Positions 19,305-29,631 are shown, numbered from the stretch's first letter. The stretch is 64,000 bases of DNA from an uncultured Verrucomicrobiota bacterium (GCA_903907995.1 CAIVQH010000019.1:186001-250000); one strand, 5' to 3'. Made by a program: numbers and translations. The notes: generated by a model from the sequence alone, not told the origin.

Positions 19305-20118
19305 AGCCTACATGCAGCGCGCGCTGCTCACCGCCCTGCTGCTGGCGCCGCTGTGCGGACTGCTCGGCGTCTTTGTCACGGCGCGGCGGATGGCCTTCTT
19401 CAGCGACACCATTTCGCACGCGGCGCTGGCCGGCATCGCGGTTGGCTTCTGGCTCGGCTTCACTGACCCGACGCTGCCGATGATCGCCGTCAGCCTGGGC
19501 GTGGCGATGTTCATGCTCTGGCTACGGGAGAAGACCGACCTGCTCAACGACACCATCATGGCCCTGTTGCTGAGCGGCTCGGTCGCCTTCGGCATCGTCG
19601 TGCTGAGCCTGCTCAAGGGCTACCGTGGCGAGCTCCACCGCTATCTCTTCGGCGACATCCTCAGCGTGGGACCGCAGGAGGTGGCGATCGCCGTGGTCGT
19701 CACGGCCATTGTCGGCACGGTGGTTTTCGCCCGCCTCAACGCGCTTGCCCTGTTGACCGCCCACGAGGATCTCGCCCACGTTTCCGGCATTTCCGTGCGC
19801 GGGTTGAACTACGCCTTTGTGCTCGTGCTCACCGTGGTCGTGGCACTCAGCATCCGGCTGCTGGGAATCATCCTCGTCACCTCGCTGCTGGTGATCCCGC
19901 CGGCCACGGCCCGGAACCTGGCCAACAATCTCCGCCAGCAGCTGATTCTCGCGATTATTGTGGGCGCCTTGGGTGGTGCGGGCGGGGTGGCGCTCAGCTT
20001 CCAGTTCGACCTGCCGTGCGGGCCATCCATCGTGCTGACGTGCCTGGGCCTGTTCCTGATCACCTTGGTCGGCAGCGCCCTCCGGAAATCCCGCCGCAGA
20101 AACCTTTCACCCATATGA
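19294..20118 (+). CDS. znuB: Zinc ABC transporter, permease
   Basis: 274 residues with about eight membrane segments, in the ABC-3 family (zinc/manganese). Family landmarks are MAFFSDTISHAALAGIAVGF and RLLGIILVTSLLVIPPATAR. The chosen ATG overlaps the end of znuC by 11 bp; an ATG six codons later (MQRALL) is possible. The stop overlaps the regulator start (ATGA). Confidence 0.94.
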   Translation: MFTEAYMQRALLTALLLAPLCGLLGVFVTARRMAFFSDTISHAALAGIAVGFWLGFTDPTLPMIAVSLGVAMFMLWLREKTDLLNDTIMALLLSGSVAFGIVVLSLLKGYRGELHRYLFGDILSVGPQEVAIAVVVTAIVGTVVFARLNALALLTAHEDLAHVSGISVRGLNYAFVLVLTVVVALSIRLLGIILVTSLLVIPPATARNLANNLRQQLILAIIVGALGGAGGVALSFQFDLPCGPSIVLTCLGLFLITLVGSALRKSRRRNLSPI

Positions 20119-20603
20119 AGCAGCCCTGCGCATTGCATCCACATCCGCATTCGCACGCCCACCGGCTTATCCAACCGCCGCTGAACGAGCTTACGGAGCA
20201 GTTGCGCCGCCGGGACCGCAAGATCACGGCCCCGCGCCAGGCGATTCTCGAAGTTCTCCGCCGCCACCAGCATCCGCTGACCAACCGGGAAATCCATGCC
20301 GCGCTCGGGGAGAGCGAATGCGATCTCGCGACCGTGTACCGCAACCTGAACACTCTGGAGCAGATGGGCATGGTGCGCCGCTTCGACTTCGGCGACGGTA
20401 CGGCGCGTTTCGAACTGCTCGCCGAAGGGGACGATGGCCACCACCACCATCTTGTCTGCACGCGGTGCTCCACGGTCGTCGAGGTGGACGGCTGCTTCAG
20501 CACCGAGGTGGAAGCCCGCCTCGCGCGCACGCACGGCTTCACCCAGATTACCCATCGTCTGGAATTTTTCGGGCTTTGCCCGAAGTGCGCCGCGGGGACG
20601 TGA
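20115..20603 (+). CDS. zur: Fur family transcriptional regulator, probable Zur
   Basis: 162 residues from ATG 20115, overlapping the znuB stop. A His-rich N-terminus (CALHPHPHSHAHR) is followed by the winged helix with DLATVYRNLNTLEQMGMV. The metal sites are HHHHLVCTRC and the C-terminal CPKC. Position at the end of a zinc uptake operon makes Zur the most likely role (a zinc-loaded repressor of this operon). Fur or PerR cannot be excluded from sequence alone. Confidence 0.88.
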   Translation: MKQPCALHPHPHSHAHRLIQPPLNELTEQLRRRDRKITAPRQAILEVLRRHQHPLTNREIHAALGESECDLATVYRNLNTLEQMGMVRRFDFGDGTARFELLAEGDDGHHHHLVCTRCSTVVEVDGCFSTEVEARLARTHGFTQITHRLEFFGLCPKCAAGT

Positions 20604-20610
20604 CGAGTAT

Positions 20611-20687
20611 GCAGTAATCAGTAGGTCAGTGATCAGTAATCAGTGAAGCATCCGTGATGCATGGTCCACTGACCTACTGATTACTGC
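20611..20687. repeat. Hairpin built from the word CAGTAATCAGT, between convergent genes
   Basis: Perfect 21-bp arms at 20611-20631 and 20667-20687 (GCAGTAATCAGTAGGTCAGT plus one base), with extra tandem copies of the word in the loop. It lies between the 3' ends of zur and the esterase gene. The same word makes the hairpin at 26695-26774. Confidence 0.92.
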
Positions 20688-20695
20688 TCATTGGC

Positions 20696-21565
20696 TCACT
20701 TCTTCAGCAGCCCCTGCCAGCCCAGCCAGTCGGTGAAGCGTTCGATCCAGCCGTCCGTGGGTTTGTTTTGAACGTTCATGCCGAAGCCGTGACCGCCCTG
20801 CGCCACCAGGTGCAGTTCGGCGGACTTCTTGGCGGCCGTCCATTCGCGGTAGAGGTCCACGCTCTGCGGCGCGAGCCCGAGCGGGTCATCGGTGGCGGTG
20901 AGGATGAACAGGGGCGGCGCATCGGCGGGCACCCCCTTGGGCTTCGGCGTCCAACTGAACGCGGGATAGATGGGCGCGACAAAGTCAGGCCGGGTCGCGG
21001 CGGTGTAGTTGTACGCCACCGAGCACGCCACGGTGCCGCCGGCGGAAAATCCGATGATGCCCACCCGCTGCGGATTCACGCCGTATTCCGCCGCGTGCGT
21101 ACGGACGTACCCGATCGCGGCCAGCCCGTCGGCCATCGCCAACGGGATGATGGGTGCGACGATGGGGCCGATGTCGCCGCTGGCCATGAGTTCCTTGGCC
21201 GGGTCATCCGTCTTGCACTCCACCAGCCGGTAACGGAGCACGAAGCTGGTCACCCCCTTCTTCGCGAGCGCATGGGCTACGTCAAAACCCTCGCTGTTGA
21301 TGGACAGCAGGAAGAAGCCGCCACCGGGCGCGATGACGACCGCAGTGCCATTGGCGACGGTGGGATCGGGGTGGACAACGGTGATCGTGGGATTTACCAC
21401 GTTGAACACGACGGGACCACCCCACGCGGTTTTGGGAACTTCCTTTTCAGTGTGGGTCCATTTCTCGGAGCCGGGGGCTGGGCCGTCGTAAAGGCGGATC
21501 ACTTTGTCCTCGGCGCTGAGGCTCAGGCAGCCAATGGCGAGCAGGGGCAGCAGAAAGGTACGCAT
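20696..21565 (-). CDS. Secreted alpha/beta-hydrolase (carbohydrate esterase-like)
   Basis: 289 residues from ATG 21565-21563, with a signal peptide ending at SLSAED. It has the alpha/beta-hydrolase oxyanion block VVIAPGGGFF, nucleophile motif GFSAGG and a late histidine in AQGGHGFGM. It resembles esterases/lipases (BD-FAE, acetyl-xylan esterase-like) that deacylate polysaccharides. A GTG at 21589 would overlap the upstream stop (GTGA), but the ATG start gives a cleaner signal peptide. Probably co-transcribed with the esterase upstream. Confidence 0.86.
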   Translation of the reverse strand: MRTFLLPLLAIGCLSLSAEDKVIRLYDGPAPGSEKWTHTEKEVPKTAWGGPVVFNVVNPTITVVHPDPTVANGTAVVIAPGGGFFLLSINSEGFDVAHALAKKGVTSFVLRYRLVECKTDDPAKELMASGDIGPIVAPIIPLAMADGLAAIGYVRTHAAEYGVNPQRVGIIGFSAGGTVACSVAYNYTAATRPDFVAPIYPAFSWTPKPKGVPADAPPLFILTATDDPLGLAPQSVDLYREWTAAKKSAELHLVAQGGHGFGMNVQNKPTDGWIERFTDWLGWQGLLKK

Positions 21566-21585
21566 GGTTTTCCCGGTTTGAAATT

Positions 21586-22776
<1,191 letters not shown>

Positions 22777-22864
22777 TTAAATCGGTTTCAGCGAGGCCAA
22801 AGCACGGGCCCCACCGTATGAAGTCGCACTTGCCACAAGTTGCCGAGCGGCGTAGAGCGGGAGC

Positions 22865-23290
22865 ATGACTCGGCTGGGAAATCTCGGGTGTTGCGTGTGC
22901 TTGGCGGCTTTGGCGGCAGGTACGGTTCAGGCGCAGTCCATCCAGAACAACCAGACGGCGACCGCCGTGGCGGCCAATATGACCGGAGTGACCGGGCAGG
23001 GGCGGGGCATCACCGCCGTGACGCGCCGCACGGTGATGAGCGCGCCGGGGCAGGCGGCGAATGGCTTTTTTGCCGCCGGCGGAGTCAATGTGGGGCCAAT
23101 CGCAAATGTTCCTGTGCCAGTCGCAGCTCCGGCCGCACCCGTGGTGGCGGCCAATTCGCCCGGCTTGGAGCGCCCCGACGTGCAAGCCGCCCTGCGACAG
23201 CTGGCGGCGTCGGGCAACGTCGAGGCCCGCCAGTTGCTAAAGCCTTCCACGCCAATCGCTACCGCAGCAGCGACTGCCTCGCCCCATTGA
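22865..23290 (+). CDS. Hypothetical small secreted protein
   Basis: 141 residues. An N-terminal signal peptide (CVCLAALAAGTVQAQ) is followed by Asn/Thr/Ala/Val-rich low-complexity sequence and a helix RPDVQAALRQLAASGN near the end. No family was recognised. The signal peptide and codon bias toward G/C third positions favour this frame over the overlapping frames, but the gene is not certain. Confidence 0.5.
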   Translation: MTRLGNLGCCVCLAALAAGTVQAQSIQNNQTATAVAANMTGVTGQGRGITAVTRRTVMSAPGQAANGFFAAGGVNVGPIANVPVPVAAPAAPVVAANSPGLERPDVQAALRQLAASGNVEARQLLKPSTPIATAAATASPH

Positions 23291-23531
23291 GGGGAGGCCG
23301 CGTTTATCGGCGAATTCGGGCGGAAAAGCCTTATTGAGGGCTGCTGCCGAGCACTGAGGTGGAACCCTAGGGAGGCAGTCAGATGCGGCTTTCACGAGGA
23401 GGAGAGGGCTTACCCACGAACAGGCGGGCACCCGATTGTAACGTCGCGTGATATTCCCATGATTGGGCTCGTACTTGACCGAGTTATCCGGGTTTCAGTT
23501 GGAAACCGGAAGCCGGTCGGAAGATCAAATC

Positions 23532-24464
23532 ATGACCACACGCAACTCAGCTTGGTTCCGGGCCGCAATTCTGGCAGCCGCCACCGCCGCCCTCGTTCCG
23601 ATGACGACGCAGGCGACGACCCCGGGCTCGCTGGGCTCGATCACCACCGATGTGTACATCGGCTCGACGGTCACCTCGACCGCCGTCGGCGTCGGCTGGA
23701 AGATCGGTACGGTCGCCAACTCGACCGAGTGGGTGACGGAGATCGGCTTCACCCTGGATTCGGTGACGCTGAACGGCGGCACCAGCACGGTGCCGGCCGG
23801 CTTCGGCAGCACGGCGGGGATCACCGGCGGTTTCTGCGTGGAACTGGGGCAGAACGTCAACGTGCCTTCCACGGTCACCTACGACTTCGTGCCGCTCAGC
23901 CGCCTCGACTATTCGACGGCTCCGGGCTCCGGCACCGGCGCTGCGCAGTCGTCGGGTGTCGCTTCCGGCGGCATCGGGACGAGCAAGGCGGTGCTCATCC
24001 AGCTTCTCTTCGATCAGTATTACGCGCCGCTCGTGCCGAACGGCAGCGCCTCGACGACGGTTCAGAACAACCGCTCCGCCTTTCAGATCGCCCTGTGGAA
24101 GTTCACCCACCAGCAGCTGAACGGCACGGTCGCCGCTTCCAACTGGAGCCTGAACTACACCTCCGGCAGCGCCACGTCGGACACCTTCGGTTACGTCACC
24201 ACGCCTTCGTCCGGTGACGCGGCGATCATCGCGACCGCCAGCGGCTACATCAGCAGCGTGCTGGCGCTCTACAACACCTATGGCGACAGCTACCACGGCA
24301 CCACGCCGCTGATCGGCCTCGCCAGCCCCGACTACCAGGACCTGATCGCGGTCTCGAACAACCCCAATTTCGCCTCCCCGGTCCCCGAGACATCCACCTG
24401 GGCGGCGGTGGGCTTCGTGGCGCTCGCCATCGGTGGCACCGCCTGGCGCCGGATGCGCCGCTGA
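23532..24464 (+). CDS. PEP-CTERM-like exported protein
   Basis: 310 residues from ATG 23532. A signal peptide (about 1-28, ending TTQATT) leads to a Ser/Thr/Gly-rich mature region containing CVELGQNVNVP. The C-terminus has the sorting signature VPETSTWAAVG, a membrane helix and a basic tail WRRMRR, as in PEP-CTERM proteins recognised by an exosortase/archaeosortase system. No exosortase is in the window. Function unknown, probably surface or extracellular matrix. Confidence 0.85.
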   Translation: MTTRNSAWFRAAILAAATAALVPMTTQATTPGSLGSITTDVYIGSTVTSTAVGVGWKIGTVANSTEWVTEIGFTLDSVTLNGGTSTVPAGFGSTAGITGGFCVELGQNVNVPSTVTYDFVPLSRLDYSTAPGSGTGAAQSSGVASGGIGTSKAVLIQLLFDQYYAPLVPNGSASTTVQNNRSAFQIALWKFTHQQLNGTVAASNWSLNYTSGSATSDTFGYVTTPSSGDAAIIATASGYISSVLALYNTYGDSYHGTTPLIGLASPDYQDLIAVSNNPNFASPVPETSTWAAVGFVALAIGGTAWRRMRR

Positions 24465-24521
24465 TTTGTCCGCCGGATTCGGCGCTAAAATCGGCATTCG
24501 AACCTCGAAATTCGAAATTTA

Positions 24522-24555
24522 AAAAGGCCCTGGCGCAAGCCGGGGCCTTTTGCTT
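24522..24555 (+). terminator. Rho-independent terminator after the PEP-CTERM gene
   Basis: Stem AAAAGGCCC paired with GGGGCCTTTT around TGGCGCAAGCC, then TTTT. Directly before it (24496-24520) lie reiterated TTCGAAATT words, the same word as at 43869-44008. Confidence 0.82.
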
Positions 24556-24618
24556 TTCACGGGACCGTTACCGAAAAAAAGTTGCGGTGTTCCGAGGCGG
24601 TACTACTTCTGGCCACCT

Positions 24619-25068
24619 ATGAACTTCAGCCAGCCTGATCTCACCCTCCACGCACCCCGCAGTCCGCGCGTCCAGCTCGGTGGCTACGTCACGCTCCCGC
24701 GCATGATCGACAAGTGCCGGGCCACGCTCGCCAGCAAAAACGGCGAGTATCACTACAACTGCCCGCTGGACCAGCGCCTGCTGGCCTTCGCCGGCGTCGA
24801 TGCCGAGGCCTTCAAGGCTCAGGTGGCATCCGGCAAGGGCGACGGCGAGCTGCTGGAATGGTTCTCCGCCAACGCGGCCAACAAGCCCGCCGACTGGCAG
24901 ATCGAGCAATGGAGCCGCTGGTACAGCGCCCGTACCGTCAGCGATGTCGAAACCCGCGAGTACTTCAACGGCCTGCATAAGAAGTACGGCGAGAAGCGCG
25001 AGGATATCGTCAACTGGTTCGACCTGCTGGACGTGGATGACTACGTGAGCTTCGGCGGCAAGGCCTGA
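24619..25068 (+). CDS. DUF5069 domain-containing protein
   Basis: 149 residues from ATG 24619. The DUF5069 pattern is visible: LGGYVTLPRMIDKCRATLA near the N-terminus, YHYNCPLDQRLLAFAGVD, and WFDLLDVDDYVSFGGKA at the end. The family is common in Verrucomicrobiota and its function is unknown. No signal peptide or membrane segment. Confidence 0.88.
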   Translation: MNFSQPDLTLHAPRSPRVQLGGYVTLPRMIDKCRATLASKNGEYHYNCPLDQRLLAFAGVDAEAFKAQVASGKGDGELLEWFSANAANKPADWQIEQWSRWYSARTVSDVETREYFNGLHKKYGEKREDIVNWFDLLDVDDYVSFGGKA

Positions 25069-25241
25069 GCCGGAGAATTCGCGCGGGTTTCCGCGAACAC
25101 ACGCCGGATGGTTTGACCGCCATCCGGCGTGATCCTTTTCGGGGGCTGCTTTGGGAATGGTCCGGAGAGTTTGGGTGACAAAAACTCCCGTTTGCCAATT
25201 CTACGCAGACGTATCACTTTGTCGTCCGTCCTAATCAGCAC

Positions 25242-26678
25242 ATGAGCGACATCCCGCATCTGCCCGCCCTGCGTCTCGGCCGCCCCTACGAGTCCCTCGA
25301 CAAGATCGAGGTCAAGGACCACCGCACCGGCGAGGTCCGGGCGCTCGTCTCCCAGGTCAATGGCGGCATCCTGAAACGGGACTTCACCAAGCTGGCCGCC
25401 GCCCGCGCCTCGCTGAAGAAGTTCACCGTCGCGGAACTCGTCGCCCTGTCGGCCAAGGCCGGCGAACTCTTCCTCAATGGAACGCTGCCGTTCGGCGATC
25501 GCGGTCACACGCAGTCGCCGGCCGAATACATCGCGACCCTCAGCGGCACCTCCGGCCTGCCGCATGTGATGGTGAAGCGCAACATGAGCAAACTGCACTA
25601 CGCCCTCACGCACCTCGGCGAAGTGCTCAACGGCCTCTCGCGCGGACTTGATTTTACGATCATTGACCGTGGCTACGGCGAACAGTTCGGCACGAAGCTC
25701 AGCTTCTTTCCCACCTGCTCGGCGCTCGGCCTCGTGATGCCGAGCAATTCCCCGGCGGTGAATTCGCTCTGGCTCCCGGCCGTGGCGCTCAAGACCCCCG
25801 TGGTCATCAAGCCCGGCAAGGAAGAGCCGTGGACGCCCTACCGGCTGATCCAGGCCTTCATCGCCGCCGGTGTGCCGGCCGAGGCTTTCGGTTTCTATCC
25901 GACCGACCACGACGGCGCGGCGACGATCCTGAACACCTGCGGTCGCGCGCTGATCTTCGGCGACAAGAGCACCACCGACCAGTACGCGCACAATCCGGCC
26001 ATCGAGGTTCACGGTCCCGGCTGGAGCAAGTTCCTCATCGGCGATGACCAGATCGAGAACTGGCGCGAGTACATCGACGTGATTGCCGGTGCGATCAGCG
26101 ACAACGGCGGACGCTCCTGCATCAATGCCAGCGCGGTGGTCGTGCCGAAGTACGCCGCCGAAATCGCCGATGCGCTCGCGCAGAAGCTCGGGCCCTTCGC
26201 GCCGACCCGCCCGGATGACGAGAAGGCCAAGCTCTCCGGCTTCGCGAACATCAAGATGGCCGACTTCATCGACAGCCAGATCGAGGAGGGACTGAAGACG
26301 CCCGGCGCCGAGGACGTGACCGCGAAGTATCGCGGCGGCCCGCGCAAGACGGTCTTCGAAGGCGGCACCTACATGCGCCCGACCATCGTGCGCTGCGACA
26401 GCTTCGCGCATCCGCTGGCGAACAAGGAATTCCTCTGCCCCTACGCGAGTGTCGTCACCTGCCCGCAGTCCGAAATGCTGAGCAAGATCGGCTACACCCT
26501 CGCGTGCTCGGCCATCACCAAGGACCAGGCCTTCATCGAGCAGATCGAGGCCTTCCCGCACATCGAGCGGCTGAACATCGGCCCGGTCTCGACCATGGCG
26601 ATCTCCTGGGACCAGCCGCACGAGGGCAACATGTTCGAGTTCCTCTGGCAGCGCCGGAGCATCGAGCGCGCGTGGTGA
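25242..26678 (+). CDS. Aldehyde dehydrogenase family protein
   Basis: 478 residues. It oxidises an aldehyde (or reduces an acyl-CoA) with NAD(P). The cofactor region includes LGLVMPSNSPAVNSLWLPA and VVIKPGKEEPW. The catalytic cysteine is in NGGRSCINAS. The usual general-base glutamate region is replaced by IEVHGPGWSK, which is closer to the acyl-CoA reductase-like branch. Substrate unknown. The gene stands alone between DUF5069 and a convergent glgA. Confidence 0.88.
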   Translation: MSDIPHLPALRLGRPYESLDKIEVKDHRTGEVRALVSQVNGGILKRDFTKLAAARASLKKFTVAELVALSAKAGELFLNGTLPFGDRGHTQSPAEYIATLSGTSGLPHVMVKRNMSKLHYALTHLGEVLNGLSRGLDFTIIDRGYGEQFGTKLSFFPTCSALGLVMPSNSPAVNSLWLPAVALKTPVVIKPGKEEPWTPYRLIQAFIAAGVPAEAFGFYPTDHDGAATILNTCGRALIFGDKSTTDQYAHNPAIEVHGPGWSKFLIGDDQIENWREYIDVIAGAISDNGGRSCINASAVVVPKYAAEIADALAQKLGPFAPTRPDDEKAKLSGFANIKMADFIDSQIEEGLKTPGAEDVTAKYRGGPRKTVFEGGTYMRPTIVRCDSFAHPLANKEFLCPYASVVTCPQSEMLSKIGYTLACSAITKDQAFIEQIEAFPHIERLNIGPVSTMAISWDQPHEGNMFEFLWQRRSIERAW

Positions 26679-26694
26679 GGCGGCTGATAGTAAT

Positions 26695-26774
26695 CAGTAA
26701 TCAGTAAAACAGTAATCAGTGAGACGATGCTTCGGCCGTCTTCGGGTCACTGATTACTGTTTTACTGATTACTG
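26695..26774. repeat. Hairpin built from CAGTAATCAGT words, between convergent genes
   Basis: Perfect 28-bp arms at 26695-26722 and 26747-26774, each made of reiterated CAGTAATCAGTAAAA-type words, around a 24-nt loop that is itself partly self-complementary (GACG ... CGTC). It lies between the 3' ends of the aldehyde dehydrogenase and glgA. Same family as 20611-20687. Confidence 0.93.
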
Positions 26775-26786
26775 GTTCACTGGCCC

Positions 26787-28244
26787 TCAGACCCCGTGCA
26801 ACACCTGCTCGTACAGCTCCACGTACTCCCGGGCCTGCTTTTCCCACGAGTAGTCCGTGGTCATGCCGTTGCGGCGGTAGTGCGCCAGCAGTTCCGGCTC
26901 GGCGAACAGCGCGAGGGCCTTGCGGATGGCGTGGGCGAGCGCGGGCGCGGACGCCTCGCTGAACTTGATGCCCGTGGCGCGCTCGGCGCTCTCGCGGATG
27001 TCCGTGACCGAGTCGTCCAACCCGCCCGTGGCGCGCACCACTGGCACGGTGCCGTAGCGCAGCGAGTAAAGCTGGTTGAGTCCGCACGGCTCGAAGCGTG
27101 ACGGCATCAGGTAGAAATCGGCGCCGGCCTCGAGCCGCTGGGCGAGCGCGGGCTGGAAGCCGATCTTGGCGGCGATCTGCTGCGGATGCCGCGCGGCGAG
27201 GGCACGGTAGGCGGTTTCCAGTTTGGGATCGCCGCTGCCGAGCAGGGCGAACTGCATCTGCCCACCCTCGGCCAGGATCTGCTCCAGGGCCACCAGCAGG
27301 TAATCGGCACCTTTCTGGTCGGCGAGCCGCGTGATATTGGTGAAGAGCGGCACGTCCGACCGCACCGGCAGGCCCAGCTCTTTTTGCAGTTCGAGCTTGT
27401 TGGCCAGCTTGCCGGCAAGGTGGTCCACGTCGAAGGCGTGCTTCAGATCGGCGTTCCGCGTCGTGTTCCACTCGGCATAGTCCACCCCGTTGAGGATGCC
27501 GGTGAGCTCGTACTCACGGCGCAGCAGCAGCCGGTCGAGGCCGCAGCCAAACTCCGGGGTGCAGATTTCCCGCGCGTAACGGGGACTCACGGTCGTGAGC
27601 GCGTCGGCGAGGTTGAGGCCTGCCTTCAGGCAGTTGAGTTGCCCGTGGGCTTCGCCGCTGTTCATGTGCAGCCAGTCCGATGGCACATTCGTTCGCGCAA
27701 ACTCGGTCACCGGAAACCAGCCCTGGTAGGCGAGGTTGTGGATGGTGAAGAGCAGCTTGGGTGCGCGCTGCCAGCCGCTGGTCACTTGGGCGTGCCGCGT
27801 CAAGAGCGGCACGAGGCCCGTTTGCCAGTCGTGGCTTTGCAGCAGCTGGGGCGGGGCGGGCAGATGCCGGGCCAGCAGCACGGCCGCCTTGCTGAAGAAG
27901 ATGAAGCGCGCGGCGTTGTCGGGGTAATCGACGTTGTGCTCGTTGTAGATGCCGGGCCGGTCGAAGAAGCCGGGCTGGTCCACAAACCAGAGGGTGAGAT
28001 TCGGCTCCGGATCGAGCCGCCAGAATTCCCCTGGCACCAGCTGGTCGCCCATGGGCACATCGAATCGCCAGCCGGCCGGCCGGATTTCCGGATGCCGTTT
28101 CCGGATGCCGCGGTAGAGCGGGGTGACGACATCCACGGAGTGTCCCGCTTGCGCCAGCGCGCGGGTGAGCGCGCCCACCATGTCCGCGAGGCCGCCCGTT
28201 TTGCTGAACGGGTGCAGTTCGCTCGCGGCGTGCAGGATGCGCAT
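26787..28244 (-). CDS. glgA: Glycogen (starch) synthase
   Basis: 485 residues from ATG 28244-28242, normal for GT5 bacterial glycogen synthases. It transfers glucose from ADP-glucose to an alpha-1,4-glucan. The ADP-glucose-binding KTGGLADMVGAL is at residues about 16-27. LLFTIHNLAYQG and the C-terminal donor site PSRFEPCGLNQLYSLRYG are present. An upstream in-frame ATG (28280) was rejected because the family begins at MRILHAASE. No other glycogen genes are in the window. Confidence 0.95.
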   Translation of the reverse strand: MRILHAASELHPFSKTGGLADMVGALTRALAQAGHSVDVVTPLYRGIRKRHPEIRPAGWRFDVPMGDQLVPGEFWRLDPEPNLTLWFVDQPGFFDRPGIYNEHNVDYPDNAARFIFFSKAAVLLARHLPAPPQLLQSHDWQTGLVPLLTRHAQVTSGWQRAPKLLFTIHNLAYQGWFPVTEFARTNVPSDWLHMNSGEAHGQLNCLKAGLNLADALTTVSPRYAREICTPEFGCGLDRLLLRREYELTGILNGVDYAEWNTTRNADLKHAFDVDHLAGKLANKLELQKELGLPVRSDVPLFTNITRLADQKGADYLLVALEQILAEGGQMQFALLGSGDPKLETAYRALAARHPQQIAAKIGFQPALAQRLEAGADFYLMPSRFEPCGLNQLYSLRYGTVPVVRATGGLDDSVTDIRESAERATGIKFSEASAPALAHAIRKALALFAEPELLAHYRRNGMTTDYSWEKQAREYVELYEQVLHGV

Positions 28245-28322
28245 CGCCGCAACTTCACAACTCGCGTCGCGTGGGAACAAGCCGGAAAAGTTGCGAGGGT
28301 AGGAGGCAGGAGGGACGGCGTC

Positions 28323-28341
28323 CGGAGTCAGGAGTCAGGAG
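28323..28341. repeat. Short tandem word GGAGTCA
   Basis: GGAGTCAGGAGTCAGGAG lies between glgA and xerC, followed by GCTCATGCTCATGCTC (28368-28384). The first word is the same as in the arms of the large inverted repeat at 46095-46514. The rest of 28245-28421 shows no gene. Confidence 0.6.
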
Positions 28342-28421
28342 TTGGCTTGGGGTCATCTTCCTGCTCCCGCTCATGCTCATGCTCTTGCCCGTCTGTGTTG
28401 AGCCGCTTTAACCGACCCCAA

Positions 28422-29393
28422 TTACTTCTGCTCGCGGGCCCGCGGGTGGGCCTGGTCGTAAACTTTCTTCAGCCGGTCCAACGTCAGGTGGGTGTACACC
28501 TCGGTGCTGGAGAGCCGGGTGTGGCCGAGCAGTTCCTGCACGCCGCGCAGGTCGGCCCCGCGATCCAGCAGGTGGGTGGCGAAGCTGTGACGGAGCTTGT
28601 GGGGCGTGAGCGCGGGATCAAGCCCTGCGGCGGCCAGATACCGCTTCAGGCCGCGCTGAACGGTCTGGGGTTGGACGGGCTCAAACGAATTTTCGGCGGC
28701 GACGAACACCGGCAGTCCGGGCGCGAGCGGATGCTTCACCGCGCCCCAATAACGCTCGATGGCAGCGGCGGCCGGCCGGCCCAACGGAACGTGCCGCTCT
28801 TTCTTGCCCTTGCCGCGGATAAGCAGGGTGCGACCCGCGCGGTCATACTCCTCGGTTCTCAACCCGCAGACTTCGCTGATGCGGAGCCCCGAGGAATAGA
28901 TCGTTTCCAGCAGGGCGGCATCGCGCAGAAATGGGATCGCGTCCACCGGACCATCGCTGCGTGCCTGCTCCTTCGCCAGCTCGCGGAGCGGTGCTTCGAG
29001 CAGGGCGTTGATCTGGTCCTCGGTGAGAAACTGGGGCAGGCGCTTTTCCGACTTGGGCAGGGCGAGGTCGCGGATCGGCAGCCGGCTGATGGCGCCTTCG
29101 CGCAGCAGAAATTTGTAGAAGGTGCGCAGCGCGCTGAAGCGGAGCTGGATGGCGGCCCGGCTCAGCTGCTGCCGGCCCAGCTTGCGGAGAAAGCGGCGGA
29201 AATCATCGCGCTCCAGCTCCGGCCAGCGGGGAGCCGAGCCGGCCTCCGCCTGCCACCAGGCGCCGAATTCCGCTAGCGCGTGGTCATAGTTGCGGACGGT
29301 GTAAACCGACGCGCCCCGCTCGGAAGCGAGGTGCTGATGGAAGCGTTCCCGCCACAAATCGGGCGTCGGGGCAGGGGAAACGGGCTCGTCCAC
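28422..29393 (-). CDS. xerC: Tyrosine recombinase XerC-like
   Basis: 323 residues. The N-terminal SAM-like DNA-binding domain spans about 15-110 and the catalytic domain follows. Catalytic residues are visible: Arg in YSSGLRISEV, Lys in GKGKKERHV, His-x-x-Arg in HKLRHSFATHL, and His/Tyr in LGHTRLSSTEVYTH. Most likely the chromosome-dimer resolvase. XerD is equally possible from sequence alone. It is adjacent to, but divergent from, tRNA-Tyr; no integrated element is evident. Confidence 0.9.
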   Translation of the reverse strand: MDEPVSPAPTPDLWRERFHQHLASERGASVYTVRNYDHALAEFGAWWQAEAGSAPRWPELERDDFRRFLRKLGRQQLSRAAIQLRFSALRTFYKFLLREGAISRLPIRDLALPKSEKRLPQFLTEDQINALLEAPLRELAKEQARSDGPVDAIPFLRDAALLETIYSSGLRISEVCGLRTEEYDRAGRTLLIRGKGKKERHVPLGRPAAAAIERYWGAVKHPLAPGLPVFVAAENSFEPVQPQTVQRGLKRYLAAAGLDPALTPHKLRHSFATHLLDRGADLRGVQELLGHTRLSSTEVYTHLTLDRLKKVYDQAHPRAREQK

Positions 29394-29507
29394 GGAGGGA
29401 GGCTAGGCGGAACAATCGCATCATTCAGGAAAAAACCACTTGAGCGAACCCCCTCGCGTTTGCATTCATTTCCGCCCGCCCGGTCCGGGCGGCTCAAACG
29501 AGGTCGT

Positions 29508-29593
29508 GGTAGGTTATCCAAGTGGCCAAAGGGTGCAGACTGTAAATCTGTCGGCTCACGCCTTCGCTGGTTCGACTCCAGCACCTACCACCA
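29508..29593 (+). tRNA. tRNA-Tyr (anticodon GTA)
   Basis: The 7-bp acceptor stem GGTAGGT/ACCTACC (29508-29514 and 29583-29589) is followed by A and an encoded CCA. The anticodon loop CTGTAAA carries GTA. The long variable arm and TTCGACT T-loop fit a class II tRNA-Tyr of 86 nt including CCA. Confidence 0.96.
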
Positions 29594-29599
29594 CTCGCT

Positions 29600-29631
29600 T
29601 TTCGGCGGTGGCCCGCAGGCCAGCCGCCGAA
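29600..29631 (+). terminator. Possible terminator hairpin after tRNA-Tyr
   Basis: TTTCGGCGGTGGCC pairs with GGCCAGCCGCCGAAA (one bulge) around CGCA. There is no clear T run after it, so its role as a terminator is uncertain. Confidence 0.4.

Noticed and set aside
25041-26621. 526-codon minus-strand frame opposite the aldehyde dehydrogenase
   Set aside because: Antisense shadow, His/Arg/Asp-rich, no family features.
28422-29593. XerC next to tRNA-Tyr as a sign of an integrated genomic island
   Set aside because: The recombinase reads like the housekeeping XerC, the tRNA has an intact 3' end, and neither a second attachment repeat nor island genes were seen.
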